Source: JBPBPI01 sp050954885
Lineage (GTDB): Bacteria > Pseudomonadota > Alphaproteobacteria > Caedimonadales > Caedimonadaceae
DNA length: 14,749 nucleotides
Assembly: GCA_050954885.1 (NCBI GenBank)
Contig: JBPBPI010000050.1
Coordinates: forward strand, 1 to 14,749
Reading direction: 5' to 3'
The translations under genes were made by a program, and so were the position numbers. Shown here piece after piece: positions 1 through 7,597 of the stretch (position 1 is the first letter of the stretch; each line of letters starts with the position of its first letter). The notes under the pieces were generated by a model. That model made no database searches, was not told the DNA's origin, and saw only the letters and a program-made list of their open reading frames with translations.

Positions 1-96
1 CAATATAAAACAGAACACGTTCCCTTAAATCTATGCTATATCCGTAACTCATTCACTCAAAATATCAAAGACAAATCATTACGTCAATCAGCTATA
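1..96. repeat. Left copy of a 96-bp perfect terminal inverted repeat
   Basis: Bases 1-96 are the exact reverse complement of 14654-14749; identity stops at base 97. Read on the minus strand, out of the window, the copy holds TTGACG (87-82), a 17-base spacer and TATTTT (64-59), which is a good sigma-70-like promoter. The simplest reading is the end of an insertion sequence or other repeat whose own promoter lies just inside it, with the rest of the element beyond the window. No transposase or short element-type terminal repeat can be seen here, so the element family is unknown. The equal ends could also reflect where an assembler stopped inside a repeat. Confidence 0.9.
59..87 (-). promoter_or_regulatory. 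Outward promoter inside the left repeat
   Basis: The -35 is TTGACG (5/6 to consensus), the spacer is exactly 17 bases and the -10 is TATTTT (4/6). It points leftward, away from all genes in the window and into the unseen part of the repeat. It would suit a promoter for a transposase or other element gene. This is a consensus match only. Confidence 0.4.
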
Positions 97-101
97 GCAG
101 T

Positions 102-1211
102 TTGCTCTCTTTTGCAACAGCAAGCTGTGAAATTAGACATATTACACCCCCTGAGTTAGATGAAGCCCATCTAGGCACAAAAATTTTATGCCATCGTCCT
201 TTAAGACACGGCTCGCCCAATATGAGTATTGAAGAAATAGATGATAAAATCGTGGCACACAATTACGGCCATGGCGGTAGCGGATGGACACTCGGGCCAG
301 GCACTGCTAATTATGTCAATAATCTATTTATTAATTTTCCAAAAGCCAATGATTTAACAATAGATACGCCAATTACAATTGTAGGCGCAGGTGCCTTGGG
401 ATTATTCACGGCTTATGATTTGGACCAAAAAGGATTTAGCAATATAAAAATTGTTGCTGAACAATTTGAAAACTTGACCTCTCATAATGCAGGTGGTCTT
501 TTGGCCCCTGTCTCTATGGACAATGATCCCGTGATGCAAAAGATCATCGATCAAATTGGTATTGATGCTTATAAATTTTTTGATGCCATTGCCAAAAAAA
601 CCCATCTACATTTTAAAGAAGGGGCCATGATCGTTCCCACTTATTTTGAAAACCGAAAAGATTCCGGACTTGAGCCCTATGTTGGCACTGTGATGCAACC
701 TGCCAAAGATATTATTTTAGATTTTGGTAATGGAACCACTCAAAAAATGGTCTCTTACGACGATGGCATTTTCATTGATACCGCCAAAATGATGGCAACA
801 CTTAGCGATTATTTAAAAAATAAAAACATTAAATTTGTTCAAAAAAAGGTTGTTGATTTTTCTGAACTTGAGGAAAAATATATTATTAATTGTAGTGGTA
901 TGGGATCAGGCATATTAAATCATGATAAAGAAATGGACTCAGTTCAAGGGCATCTTATTATGTTAAAAGACCAAAATCCAGAAGATTCTCATTATATGAT
1001 TTTGGTATATTTTGGCGAAGATACAACAAAATCAGGTCAAAAAATCAAACGTTCTTTTTATTATTTTCCAAAACGTTTAGCAAATAGCAGTGAACGTGAT
1101 GTGGGTGTCATTGGCGGTACTTTTATTGAAGGTGCTACTAAAGACACGCCTAACAAAGAAGAATTTGGCATTATGTTAAAAGGGGCCAAAAAGTTTTACG
1201 GCCTTTTATAG
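102..1211 (+). CDS. D-amino-acid-oxidase-like FAD-dependent oxidoreductase, apparently circularly permuted and 5'-truncated
   Basis: This is an FAD-dependent amine or amino-acid oxidase of the DAO fold. The Rossmann motif VGAGALG is at residues 94-100, and INCSGMGSG near 263-271 matches the DAO 'NCTGxWAG' segment. RPLR (32-35) and HNYGHGGSG (53-61), which in canonical DAO lie at the C terminus, are here before the Rossmann motif. The protein ends soon after GGTF (338-341), the point where canonical DAO would continue into RPxR. The only start inside the window is a TTG at 102 with no Shine-Dalgarno. The residues after it, LLSFATASC, look like the tail of a signal peptide, and the frame stays open back to base 48, inside the repeat. 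The natural ATG is probably lost or outside the window, so expression is uncertain. Substrate unknown; the protein was probably exported. Confidence 0.75.
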   Translation: MLSFATASCEIRHITPPELDEAHLGTKILCHRPLRHGSPNMSIEEIDDKIVAHNYGHGGSGWTLGPGTANYVNNLFINFPKANDLTIDTPITIVGAGALGLFTAYDLDQKGFSNIKIVAEQFENLTSHNAGGLLAPVSMDNDPVMQKIIDQIGIDAYKFFDAIAKKTHLHFKEGAMIVPTYFENRKDSGLEPYVGTVMQPAKDIILDFGNGTTQKMVSYDDGIFIDTAKMMATLSDYLKNKNIKFVQKKVVDFSELEEKYIINCSGMGSGILNHDKEMDSVQGHLIMLKDQNPEDSHYMILVYFGEDTTKSGQKIKRSFYYFPKRLANSSERDVGVIGGTFIEGATKDTPNKEEFGIMLKGAKKFYGLL

Positions 1212-1233
1212 GGTTTAAATATTTATGTCTATT

Positions 1234-1277
1234 GCCAGTATATTTCGTCAAAAATTTTGATCATGAAATATATTGGC
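1234..1277. terminator. Possible bidirectional hairpin between convergent genes
   Basis: Arms at 1234-1246 and 1265-1277 form a 13-pair stem with one G-U pair. Inside it sits a nested TCAAAA/TTTTGA dyad. It lies between the converging oxidase and adenosyltransferase genes and covers the last codons of the latter. It is AT-rich and lacks a clean U-tract on either side, so termination is only a suggestion. Confidence 0.35.
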
Positions 1278-1829
1278 GCCCGGATCCCATAAAATATCCA
1301 AACGTCCTTGATCATTGGCGTGGCGGGCAAAGACAAACAGATGATCTGACAAACGATTGAGATAACTGATTAAATGAATATTGACGTCTTCTTGTGCAGC
1401 AAGATGACATACAGTGCGTTCAGCCCGCCTTGTAATCGTACGTGCCAAATGCAGATAAGCACTGGCTGAAGTGCCGCCCGGTAGAATAAAAGAATTGAGG
1501 GGTTCCAAATTTTGATTCATCTGATCAATTTCTTGCTCCAATCTCAAAACATGACGCGGCAAAATACGTAAGGTTGTTTTCTTCTCATGATCTTGCGGCA
1601 TACACAAATCTGCCCCCACATCAAACAAATCATTTTGAATCCGCGATATTATGTCAATCTCATCCTTTTGCTCAAGATGAAGCCGCACGAGACCTAATGT
1701 CGCATTGGTTTCGTCGACGTCTCCCATGGCTTGGACACGGTCTGAAAATTTAGACAAACGTTCGCCACTTCCCAAAGATGTCTGGCCTTGATCACCGCCC
1801 CGGGTATAAATTTTTGTCAGTAAAACCAT
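1248..1829 (-). CDS. ATP:cob(I)alamin adenosyltransferase, PduO type
   Basis: Transfers the adenosyl group of ATP to cob(I)alamin to make coenzyme B12. The 193 residues carry the family's motifs in order: TKIYTRGGDQGQT (5-17, ATP-binding N terminus), GDVDETNA (36-43), FILPGGT (114-120), LHLARTITRRAER (126-138) and YLNRLSDHLFVFAR (156-169). Length is normal and nothing is missing. The ATG at 1829 has an AAGGA-type ribosome site about 11 bases upstream. The HIG1-domain gene ends one base before it, so the two are almost surely cotranscribed. No B12 synthesis gene is in the window, which would fit salvage of imported cobamide for B12-dependent enzymes elsewhere. PduO is clearly preferred over the unrelated CobA/BtuR type. 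Confidence 0.93.
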   Translation of the reverse strand: MVLLTKIYTRGGDQGQTSLGSGERLSKFSDRVQAMGDVDETNATLGLVRLHLEQKDEIDIISRIQNDLFDVGADLCMPQDHEKKTTLRILPRHVLRLEQEIDQMNQNLEPLNSFILPGGTSASAYLHLARTITRRAERTVCHLAAQEDVNIHLISYLNRLSDHLFVFARHANDQGRLDILWDPGANIFHDQNF

Positions 1830-1830
1830 T

Positions 1831-2034
1831 TTAAGTGCTTTTCCTTCCCAACAGTAAAATAAGGGTAAATAAAATGAGTGCCGCCCCTTGAGCCAAAACG
1901 CGCCATTGCATCAATTTATTGCTGCGTTTTTCTTGACCAGGATTTTCACGAAACATATTAACAATCCCCAGGATCAAAATGACAATTGTGGCCCCAAGTG
2001 CAATGATCATAAGAGAGGTCAGGATGGTGTTCAT
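1831..2034 (-). CDS. HIG1-domain twin transmembrane protein
   Basis: A 67-residue membrane protein with two hydrophobic segments (about 5-27 and 47-62) joined by a short basic loop. The sequence NKLMQWRVLAQ (39-49) is the conserved core of the HIG1 domain known from mitochondrial hypoxia-induced proteins and small alphaproteobacterial proteins. In mitochondria, relatives help assemble respiratory supercomplexes; a similar inner-membrane role here is inference. It is the first gene of a two-gene unit with the adenosyltransferase, one base apart. I recall this pairing as common in Alphaproteobacteria, although the functional link is unclear. Only a weak purine-rich ribosome site (GAGAAAG) lies upstream. 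Confidence 0.85.
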   Translation of the reverse strand: MNTILTSLMIIALGATIVILILGIVNMFRENPGQEKRSNKLMQWRVLAQGAALILFTLILLLGRKST

Positions 2035-2155
2035 CGTTAAGATTTTCTTTCTCGCGTATTTTAAGCACTATAGCAAATACGGCACCACTTTCATATTTAA
2101 GATTTCCCTTTTTTGACAATTTCAAATAGTATAAAACATTCTAAATCTTTTTAAA
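2035..2155. promoter_or_regulatory. Divergent promoter region between the HIG1 gene and parE
   Basis: These 121 AT-rich bases separate two diverging genes and must hold both promoters. On the plus strand a perfect TTGACA is at 2113-2118, but the best TATAAA (2130-2135) follows after only 11 bases; at normal spacing the -10 is poor. On the minus strand a TATAGT is at 2072-2067 with no good -35. The TTGACA lies inside a small dyad, TTTGA-5-TCAAA. Individual promoter calls are weak. Confidence 0.4.
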
Positions 2156-4177
2156 ATGACGGATGAATCTCAAAAAATGTCTGATCTGTTTTCAACAGCG
2201 CCCAATGCCACAAAAAGCGATTATAGTGCCAAAGATATTGAAGTTTTAGAAGGCCTTGAACCGGTGCGCAGGCGGCCCGGAATGTATATTGGCGGCACCG
2301 ATGAACGCGCTCTTCATCACCTGTTGGCCGAAGTTTTAGACAATGCCATGGACGAAGCGGTGGCCGGACATGCCTCACGTATTGACGTTGAGATGAACGC
2401 CGATGGCTCGATCACCGTGCGTGACAACGGACGCGGTATCCCCATCGATCCTCATCCAAAGTTTCCAGATAAATCAGCCCTTGAAGTGATTTTAACCACT
2501 TTGCATTCGGGTGGTAAATTTGGGGGTGATGCCTATAAAACATCCGGCGGACTCCATGGTGTAGGTGTGTCAGTGGTCAATGCGCTGACCAGTCATTTGG
2601 TGGTTGAGGTCATCAACCAACGTCAATTGTGGCGTCAAACCTTTTCCCGAGGTGTGCCAACAACAAAATTAGAGTTGGTTGGACCCATGGCCAATCGTCG
2701 CGGCACGTCTTTGACCTTTAAACCAGATCTTGAAATTTTTGGAGATCAGGCACGTTTCAAGCCTCATACCTCTTATCAAATGGTGCGCTCAAAGGCTTAT
2801 CTTTTTAAAGGAGTTGAAATTAGATGGACCTGTGCCAAAGAGCTTTTAAAACCAGACGACAAAACGCCCGCAACTGATACATTACATTTTCCGGGTGGTA
2901 TTGCGGATTATTTAAAAGAAGTGACTTCAGATCTTGAGACCGTGTCACCCGACATATTTAACGCCGACGTTGACTTCAGTGATGGATCAGGACGCATAGA
3001 ATGGGCCATTACTTGGACGTTGGAGCGGGATGGCTTTTTCTGTTCGTATTGCAACACGGTGATCACACCGGAAGGCGGCACTCACGAAAATGGGTTCCGT
3101 CAAGGACTGACTCGCGCCATCAAGACCTATGGAGAACTTACCAACAACCGTAAAGCTGCACAAATCACCGCCGAAGATTGCTTGGGCAGTGCCGCCATCG
3201 TCTTGTCCCTCTTTATTCGCGATCCACAATTCCAAGGACAAACCAAAGAAAAATTGGTCAGCAGCCACGTCACGCGCCTGGTTGAAAATGTGGTTAAAGA
3301 CCATTTCGATCATTGGCTGAGTGGTCACAAAGAGATGGCCGATGAACTTTTAAATCATATTTTGGAACGTCTCGATGACCGACTTAAACGCAAGCAATCC
3401 AAAGAAGCCCAACGTCAATCGCCCACCAAACGGTTAAGGCTGCCAGGTAAATTGGCGGATTGTCGCAGTGAAGATGCCGCGGAGACGGAAATCTTTTTGG
3501 TTGAAGGGGATTCAGCCGGTGGATCGGCCAAACAAGGTCGTGATCGTCAAACCCAAGCGGTGCTACCACTGCGAGGTAAAATTTTAAATGTGGCATCGGC
3601 AACGTCAGATAAAGCCAAAGCCAACCAAGAAATTATTGATTTAGGCAAAGCATTGGGATGCGGCACCGGAAAAGCCTGTAATCCGGCACAATTGCGCTAT
3701 GGTCGCATCATTATTATGACCGATGCCGATGTTGATGGCGCGCACATTGCATCATTGCTGATGACATTCTTTTTTCAAGAAATGCGGGCCATTGTTGATG
3801 CCGGTCATCTATTTTTGGCCCAGCCGCCACTCTATCGTATCACCCAAGGCAACACCAGTTTGTATGCCCGCGATGACGCCCATCAAAAGGAACTTTTGAA
3901 AACAAAATTTACTGGCAAAGGCAAAGTCGAAGTCAGCCGATTTAAGGGCTTAGGTGAAATGCCTTGGCAGCAACTGAAAGAAACCGCGATGGACCCCAGC
4001 AAACGGGTGCTGCTGCGTGTTCAAGTGCCAAAAGACGATGTCATGGCCACCTTTGGCGAGCATGAAAAATCAATTTCTATTGAAGATTTTGTCGATTCTC
4101 TCATGGGAAAAAAGGCCGAAAAACGCTATGCCTTCATCCAAAGCAACGCCAGTTTGGCCGAGACATTGGATGTTTGA
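2156..4177 (+). CDS. parE: DNA topoisomerase IV subunit B (ParE)
   Basis: ATPase subunit of topoisomerase IV, which with ParC unlinks daughter chromosomes. The GHKL ATPase domain shows E59 and N63 in EVLDNAMDEA, DNGRGIP (90-96) and GGLHGVG (131-137). The TOPRIM domain shows EGDSAGGSAKQGRDR from residue 450 and the acidic TDADVDG (D523, D525, D527). The C-terminal 'SRFKGLGEM' and 'KRYAFIQSNA' segments are also present. ParE rather than GyrB is supported by the EGDSAGGSAKQ.RD....LPLRGK run and by a length of 673 residues, typical of alphaproteobacterial ParE and shorter than their GyrB. Neither the ATG at 2156 nor the in-frame ATG at 2177 (MSDLF, closer to common ParE starts) has a clear Shine-Dalgarno, so the start is uncertain by seven codons. 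parC is not in the window. Confidence 0.93.
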   Translation: MTDESQKMSDLFSTAPNATKSDYSAKDIEVLEGLEPVRRRPGMYIGGTDERALHHLLAEVLDNAMDEAVAGHASRIDVEMNADGSITVRDNGRGIPIDPHPKFPDKSALEVILTTLHSGGKFGGDAYKTSGGLHGVGVSVVNALTSHLVVEVINQRQLWRQTFSRGVPTTKLELVGPMANRRGTSLTFKPDLEIFGDQARFKPHTSYQMVRSKAYLFKGVEIRWTCAKELLKPDDKTPATDTLHFPGGIADYLKEVTSDLETVSPDIFNADVDFSDGSGRIEWAITWTLERDGFFCSYCNTVITPEGGTHENGFRQGLTRAIKTYGELTNNRKAAQITAEDCLGSAAIVLSLFIRDPQFQGQTKEKLVSSHVTRLVENVVKDHFDHWLSGHKEMADELLNHILERLDDRLKRKQSKEAQRQSPTKRLRLPGKLADCRSEDAAETEIFLVEGDSAGGSAKQGRDRQTQAVLPLRGKILNVASATSDKAKANQEIIDLGKALGCGTGKACNPAQLRYGRIIIMTDADVDGAHIASLLMTFFFQEMRAIVDAGHLFLAQPPLYRITQGNTSLYARDDAHQKELLKTKFTGKGKVEVSRFKGLGEMPWQQLKETAMDPSKRVLLRVQVPKDDVMATFGEHEKSISIEDFVDSLMGKKAEKRYAFIQSNASLAETLDV

Positions 4178-4207
4178 CATATTTTGAGGTCGAAGTTGTT
4201 AATGAAA

Positions 4208-4228
4208 GCATCTTTTTTAAGAAGATGC
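4208..4228. terminator. Candidate hairpin terminator after parE
   Basis: A perfect 7-bp stem, GCATCTT (4208-4214) with AAGATGC (4222-4228), has a 7-base loop. It lies in the 85-base gap between convergent parE and the exported-protein gene. The flanking T-runs are short and imperfect on both strands, so this may be a weak terminator serving both genes. Confidence 0.4.
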
Positions 4229-4262
4229 CCTCATATTTGCAAATTTTTAAACACCACTTCGG

Positions 4263-5324
4263 TTAATTTGATCCATCTGGGGCTACTTCTTTTTTCATTT
4301 CTTGCTGAAGTTTTTGATTTTCTTGCGTCAATTGTGTGATGTACATCAGCATCTTAAGCATAGAATCAGAATTTAATTTAAGATTTTGTAAAGGCAACGG
4401 CAGAGGATAGCTGCTGGGTTTATTATTGTTATAAATATTTTTAACCAAAGTATGAATTTGGGTATCAATTTGATTTTGAACTTTAGGTTCTATCGAAGTT
4501 GAAGGAATATCCAAAAGTGTTTGCAGGGCTCGTTCGTAAGGTTTTTGCGAATCTTTCTCGGTCACCATATCGTTCATTTCAATATCGCTTTGGATTGATT
4601 TAACTTTGGCATACAAAGGCGTGGCCGCAGGATCTATGACTTCTTGAGCCAATGTTTTAATTAAGGAAGAAGCAGAAGGATTTTTTTCTTGTAAATTAAC
4701 GATTACCTCCGCCACCAAATCTTGACGACGCGCAGGATTTTTAACGGTGTCCAATTTTTGAGTTAAAAAAGTTTGGACATCTTCCTCACATCTTTGCTTG
4801 GTTAAAAATTGATTGAGATCTAAAGCAAGTTTTGCCGGTGTTAATCGAAAATCCTCAATGAAAACTTTTCGATCTGCCATTTTTTCAAAAATAACATCAA
4901 TGATGCAATCAGGGATGTACTGATTTTCATAAAAGAAAGATAAAAATTCTGGAAAATCTTCTATTTTTTTTACTTCAAAAAAAAATTTCAGTGTACTTAT
5001 ACTAAATTTTTGTTGAAATTCTAAAGAAATATCTATTTCTTTTTTTGTATTAAGAAGAATTCCGTAAGTATCACCATGATAACCTAATAGACTAATTTTT
5101 TTAATGATACTATTTTTAAAAATAGGTTTAATATTGAAATATCTATTTTCACCAAAACCATTATCATCATAAGTACGATTAAAATCTCCTGAAAGTTTCC
5201 AATCTTCTATACGTTCACCAGCAATTTTTACTGAAGGCGAAATTGAAGAAATAAGATCTTCTTTGATCTCGCTGGCCATGACAAGGGGCGTAAAAAGTGT
5301 CCACAGTAAAAGAGCTTTTTTCAT
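4263..5324 (-). CDS. Predicted exported protein of unknown function with C-terminal coiled coil
   Basis: I do not recognise this 353-residue protein. It begins with a clear signal peptide: MKK, a hydrophobic core LLLWTLFTPLV, and an MA|S cleavage site near residue 17. A mixed alpha/beta-looking region (about 30-160) follows, then a helical, charged region (about 160-290), a proline-rich linker (PSSYPLPLPLP, about 305-315), and a C-terminal heptad-like segment rich in L, Q, E and K that suggests a coiled coil. Two cysteines are present. The ATG at 5324 has AAGGA about 9 bases upstream. The DNA for the N-terminal half is much more AT-rich than the rest and holds runs of 8 T and 9 A close together. 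Periplasmic or secreted location is inferred; an effector or envelope role cannot be told apart. Confidence 0.75.
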   Translation of the reverse strand: MKKALLLWTLFTPLVMASEIKEDLISSISPSVKIAGERIEDWKLSGDFNRTYDDNGFGENRYFNIKPIFKNSIIKKISLLGYHGDTYGILLNTKKEIDISLEFQQKFSISTLKFFFEVKKIEDFPEFLSFFYENQYIPDCIIDVIFEKMADRKVFIEDFRLTPAKLALDLNQFLTKQRCEEDVQTFLTQKLDTVKNPARRQDLVAEVIVNLQEKNPSASSLIKTLAQEVIDPAATPLYAKVKSIQSDIEMNDMVTEKDSQKPYERALQTLLDIPSTSIEPKVQNQIDTQIHTLVKNIYNNNKPSSYPLPLPLQNLKLNSDSMLKMLMYITQLTQENQKLQQEMKKEVAPDGSN

Positions 5325-5429
5325 GGGTATTTATCCTTTAAAAAATATGAAAACGCGTTGATGGAAATTAGACTTTATGAAAAAAAGCTAAAAGATATTT
5401 TTTAATATTTTCTTCACAAAGTCCATATC

Positions 5430-5458
5430 ATCTAACTTTTATGATGCCAAAATGTCAA
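5430..5458 (-). promoter_or_regulatory. Candidate promoter for the exported-protein gene
   Basis: On the minus strand a perfect TTGACA (5458-5453) is followed after 17 bases by TTAGAT (5435-5430), a poor -10 (3/6). A GATGAT/GATATG stretch just downstream could serve with longer spacing. It lies in the 149-base gap after glyS and about 105 bases before the ATG, so the gene may not depend on read-through from glyS. Confidence 0.35.
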
Positions 5459-5473
5459 TTAGTGTTCGTGATA

Positions 5474-7597
5474 CTAATCTTCGATCTTACTAAAATCAGC
5501 CATTTGATCAACCAATCTTCTAAAAAATGCCAAAGTATTCAATCGGTTTTGACGGACACGGGTATCTTCTGCATTGATCATGATTTTATCAAAATAGGCA
5601 TCAATTGCCGGGATCAAAGTTGATAAAGATTTCAATAAATCATGAAAGTTTTTATTGTGTGATGATCCTTGGTGAGACAAATCAAATTGTTGAAGGGCCG
5701 AGAAAAAGGCTTGCTCTTCCGGCTCTTGAAACAAAGCAGGATCGACATCAGATCCTTGATATACCTTTTGATCTTTATGTTCTTCAATTTTTAAAATATG
5801 CAGGGCGCGACGATAGCCTTGCAACCACAAAAATCCTTGCGAATTTTCTCCTTTAAAATAATTTTGCAAATCGCGACATTTTTGTTTCAAATTATACAAA
5901 GAAGACAGGGCATGGTTACTCATGCTGGCTGCGATAATGTCGTGGTCCAATCCTTGTTTTTGCCAGTAAATTTTTAATCGTTCGTCAAAAAATTCTTTAA
6001 ATTGCTGCTGCACATGCGCAAGCGGCAAATATTTATCCTCAGATGCAATATCTTTTAAAGCCCCATGAATTTGTGCCACCATACTGTCAAAATCGAGGGT
6101 GATATTTTGATCATCCAATAAATCGACCATGGTCAACGCGGCTCGCCTTAAAGCATAGGGATCTTTGGAACCTGTGGGCTTGATGCCAATGCTGAAAAAA
6201 CTGATCAGTGTGTCAAAACGATCAACCAGTGCCATCAAACGACCCAGTGACGTGAGCAAAGATCCGTGCTCGGCTTGAGATTTGAGAAAATATTGCTGGC
6301 CAATCGCCGTGGCAACCTCTAGATCATACCCTTCAGCACGGGCATAGTACTGGCCGATGATGCCTTGAAGTTCTGGAAACTCGCCGACCATTTCTGTCAC
6401 CAAATCACTTTTAAGCAAGGCAGCGGTTTCGCCAGCAATCTTGGGGTCAAGACCAAAAGCCGGTGCCAGATATTGGGCTAATTGTTGCAAACGTTGCGTC
6501 TTTTGAGCAAGTGTTCCCAAATCTTGGTGAAAAACCAATTGATGCAATTGATCCGCGTGCTGTTTTAAAGTTTTTCGGCGGTCTTGACTCATAAAAAAGT
6601 CGGCATCCGACAGACGGGCTTTCAAGACCCGTTGGTTTCCTTCAATCGTGGTTCGTCCACCATCGGGTGCAATACTGTTGGCCACAATAATAAAGTGAGA
6701 GAGACCGTCGTGAGGGTGTTCAAGTACCAGATATCGTTGATGGACCCGCATTGAAGTGATCAATACTTCGCGTGGTAAGCCTAGGAATTGACGATCAATT
6801 TGACCCAAATGCAACACCGGCCATTCTACCAAACCCACAAGCTCTTCCAACAATCTTTCATCTTCCAGCAGGCGACAGCCCTCTTTTTCAGCCAATTTTT
6901 CGGCTTGCTCTAAAATAATCTGTCGTCGTTCTTTCGGGTCCAGAATGACATGACATGCCCGCAAAGTCTCTTGATATTGATCAAAATTTTCAACCTTGAA
7001 GGGCGTTGGATTTAAAAAACGATGACCCATTGTTGTATCACCAAAATGAACCGTTGGTACATTTGGTTCACTTTCATCACCCATAATCACGTCAAAATGA
7101 ACAGCTTCGCCATCAAAAAGACAAAGGCCTGAATGTAAAGGCCGCACCCAGGTTTGCTGTGATCCCGCCCACCGCATCGACTTGGGCCAAGTAAAATCAG
7201 CGATAAGATCACGTACCAGATCGGGCCAAAGATCTTTAAGGGCCTTACCTTTTTTTCTGATCACCGCAAAATAAAATTTTCCTTTGGGTGTTTCGCGAAT
7301 GTCACAGTCCGCCAAGGCCAGGCTGGTGCTGGTTAAAAATCCTTGAAGGGCGGCATCTGGTGCATCAACCCGGGGTCCGCGGCGTTCTTCTTCTTGATCC
7401 TGTTGCTGGGTAGGCAAATTTTCAACACAAAGGACCAACCGCCTTGGTGTGACATAGGTCTTGATCTCAAGACTTTCGCTGTCAATCCCTTGTTGGATTA
7501 TCTTTTGACGAAACAAGGTGGCCAGCGTTTCCTGTGCCCCTTTTTGCATACGGGCCGGAATTTCTTCCGAAAAAAATTCAAGGAGAAGTTGACTCAT
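5474..7597 (-). CDS. glyS: Glycyl-tRNA synthetase beta subunit
   Basis: The beta subunit of the bacterial alpha2-beta2 glycyl-tRNA synthetase, which recognises tRNA-Gly. The 707 residues fit the family. Landmarks in order: the N-terminal LLLEFFSEEIPARM, WVRPLHSGLCLF, MGHRFLNP, the 'EWPVLHLGQ...FLGLPREVLITSM' block, NQRVLKARLSDADFFM, KSDLVTEMVGEFPELQGIIGQYYA, and KDPYALRRAALTMVDLL before the C-terminal helical anticodon-binding region. No break or missing block is seen. Its ATG overlaps the glyQ stop by 4 bases (ATGA, 7594-7597), which points to translational coupling and equal subunit supply. No convincing terminator follows it. Confidence 0.97.
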   Translation of the reverse strand: MSQLLLEFFSEEIPARMQKGAQETLATLFRQKIIQQGIDSESLEIKTYVTPRRLVLCVENLPTQQQDQEEERRGPRVDAPDAALQGFLTSTSLALADCDIRETPKGKFYFAVIRKKGKALKDLWPDLVRDLIADFTWPKSMRWAGSQQTWVRPLHSGLCLFDGEAVHFDVIMGDESEPNVPTVHFGDTTMGHRFLNPTPFKVENFDQYQETLRACHVILDPKERRQIILEQAEKLAEKEGCRLLEDERLLEELVGLVEWPVLHLGQIDRQFLGLPREVLITSMRVHQRYLVLEHPHDGLSHFIIVANSIAPDGGRTTIEGNQRVLKARLSDADFFMSQDRRKTLKQHADQLHQLVFHQDLGTLAQKTQRLQQLAQYLAPAFGLDPKIAGETAALLKSDLVTEMVGEFPELQGIIGQYYARAEGYDLEVATAIGQQYFLKSQAEHGSLLTSLGRLMALVDRFDTLISFFSIGIKPTGSKDPYALRRAALTMVDLLDDQNITLDFDSMVAQIHGALKDIASEDKYLPLAHVQQQFKEFFDERLKIYWQKQGLDHDIIAASMSNHALSSLYNLKQKCRDLQNYFKGENSQGFLWLQGYRRALHILKIEEHKDQKVYQGSDVDPALFQEPEEQAFFSALQQFDLSHQGSSHNKNFHDLLKSLSTLIPAIDAYFDKIMINAEDTRVRQNRLNTLAFFRRLVDQMADFSKIED

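Noticed and set aside
1..159. Frame open through the whole left repeat in the inward direction (stop at 157-159)
   Set aside because: It has no start codon in the window, runs over the oxidase start in another frame, and the right copy continues with different residues and stops at 14597. A 32-codon open stretch in this DNA can occur by chance.
2156..4177. GyrB rather than ParE
   Set aside because: Length and the TOPRIM-region wording (EGDSAGGSAKQGRDR...LPLRGKILN) fit ParE better. A tree would settle it.
5441..5856. Two plus-strand open frames over the end of glyS
   Set aside because: They are antisense to well-conserved glyS codons and resemble no family.
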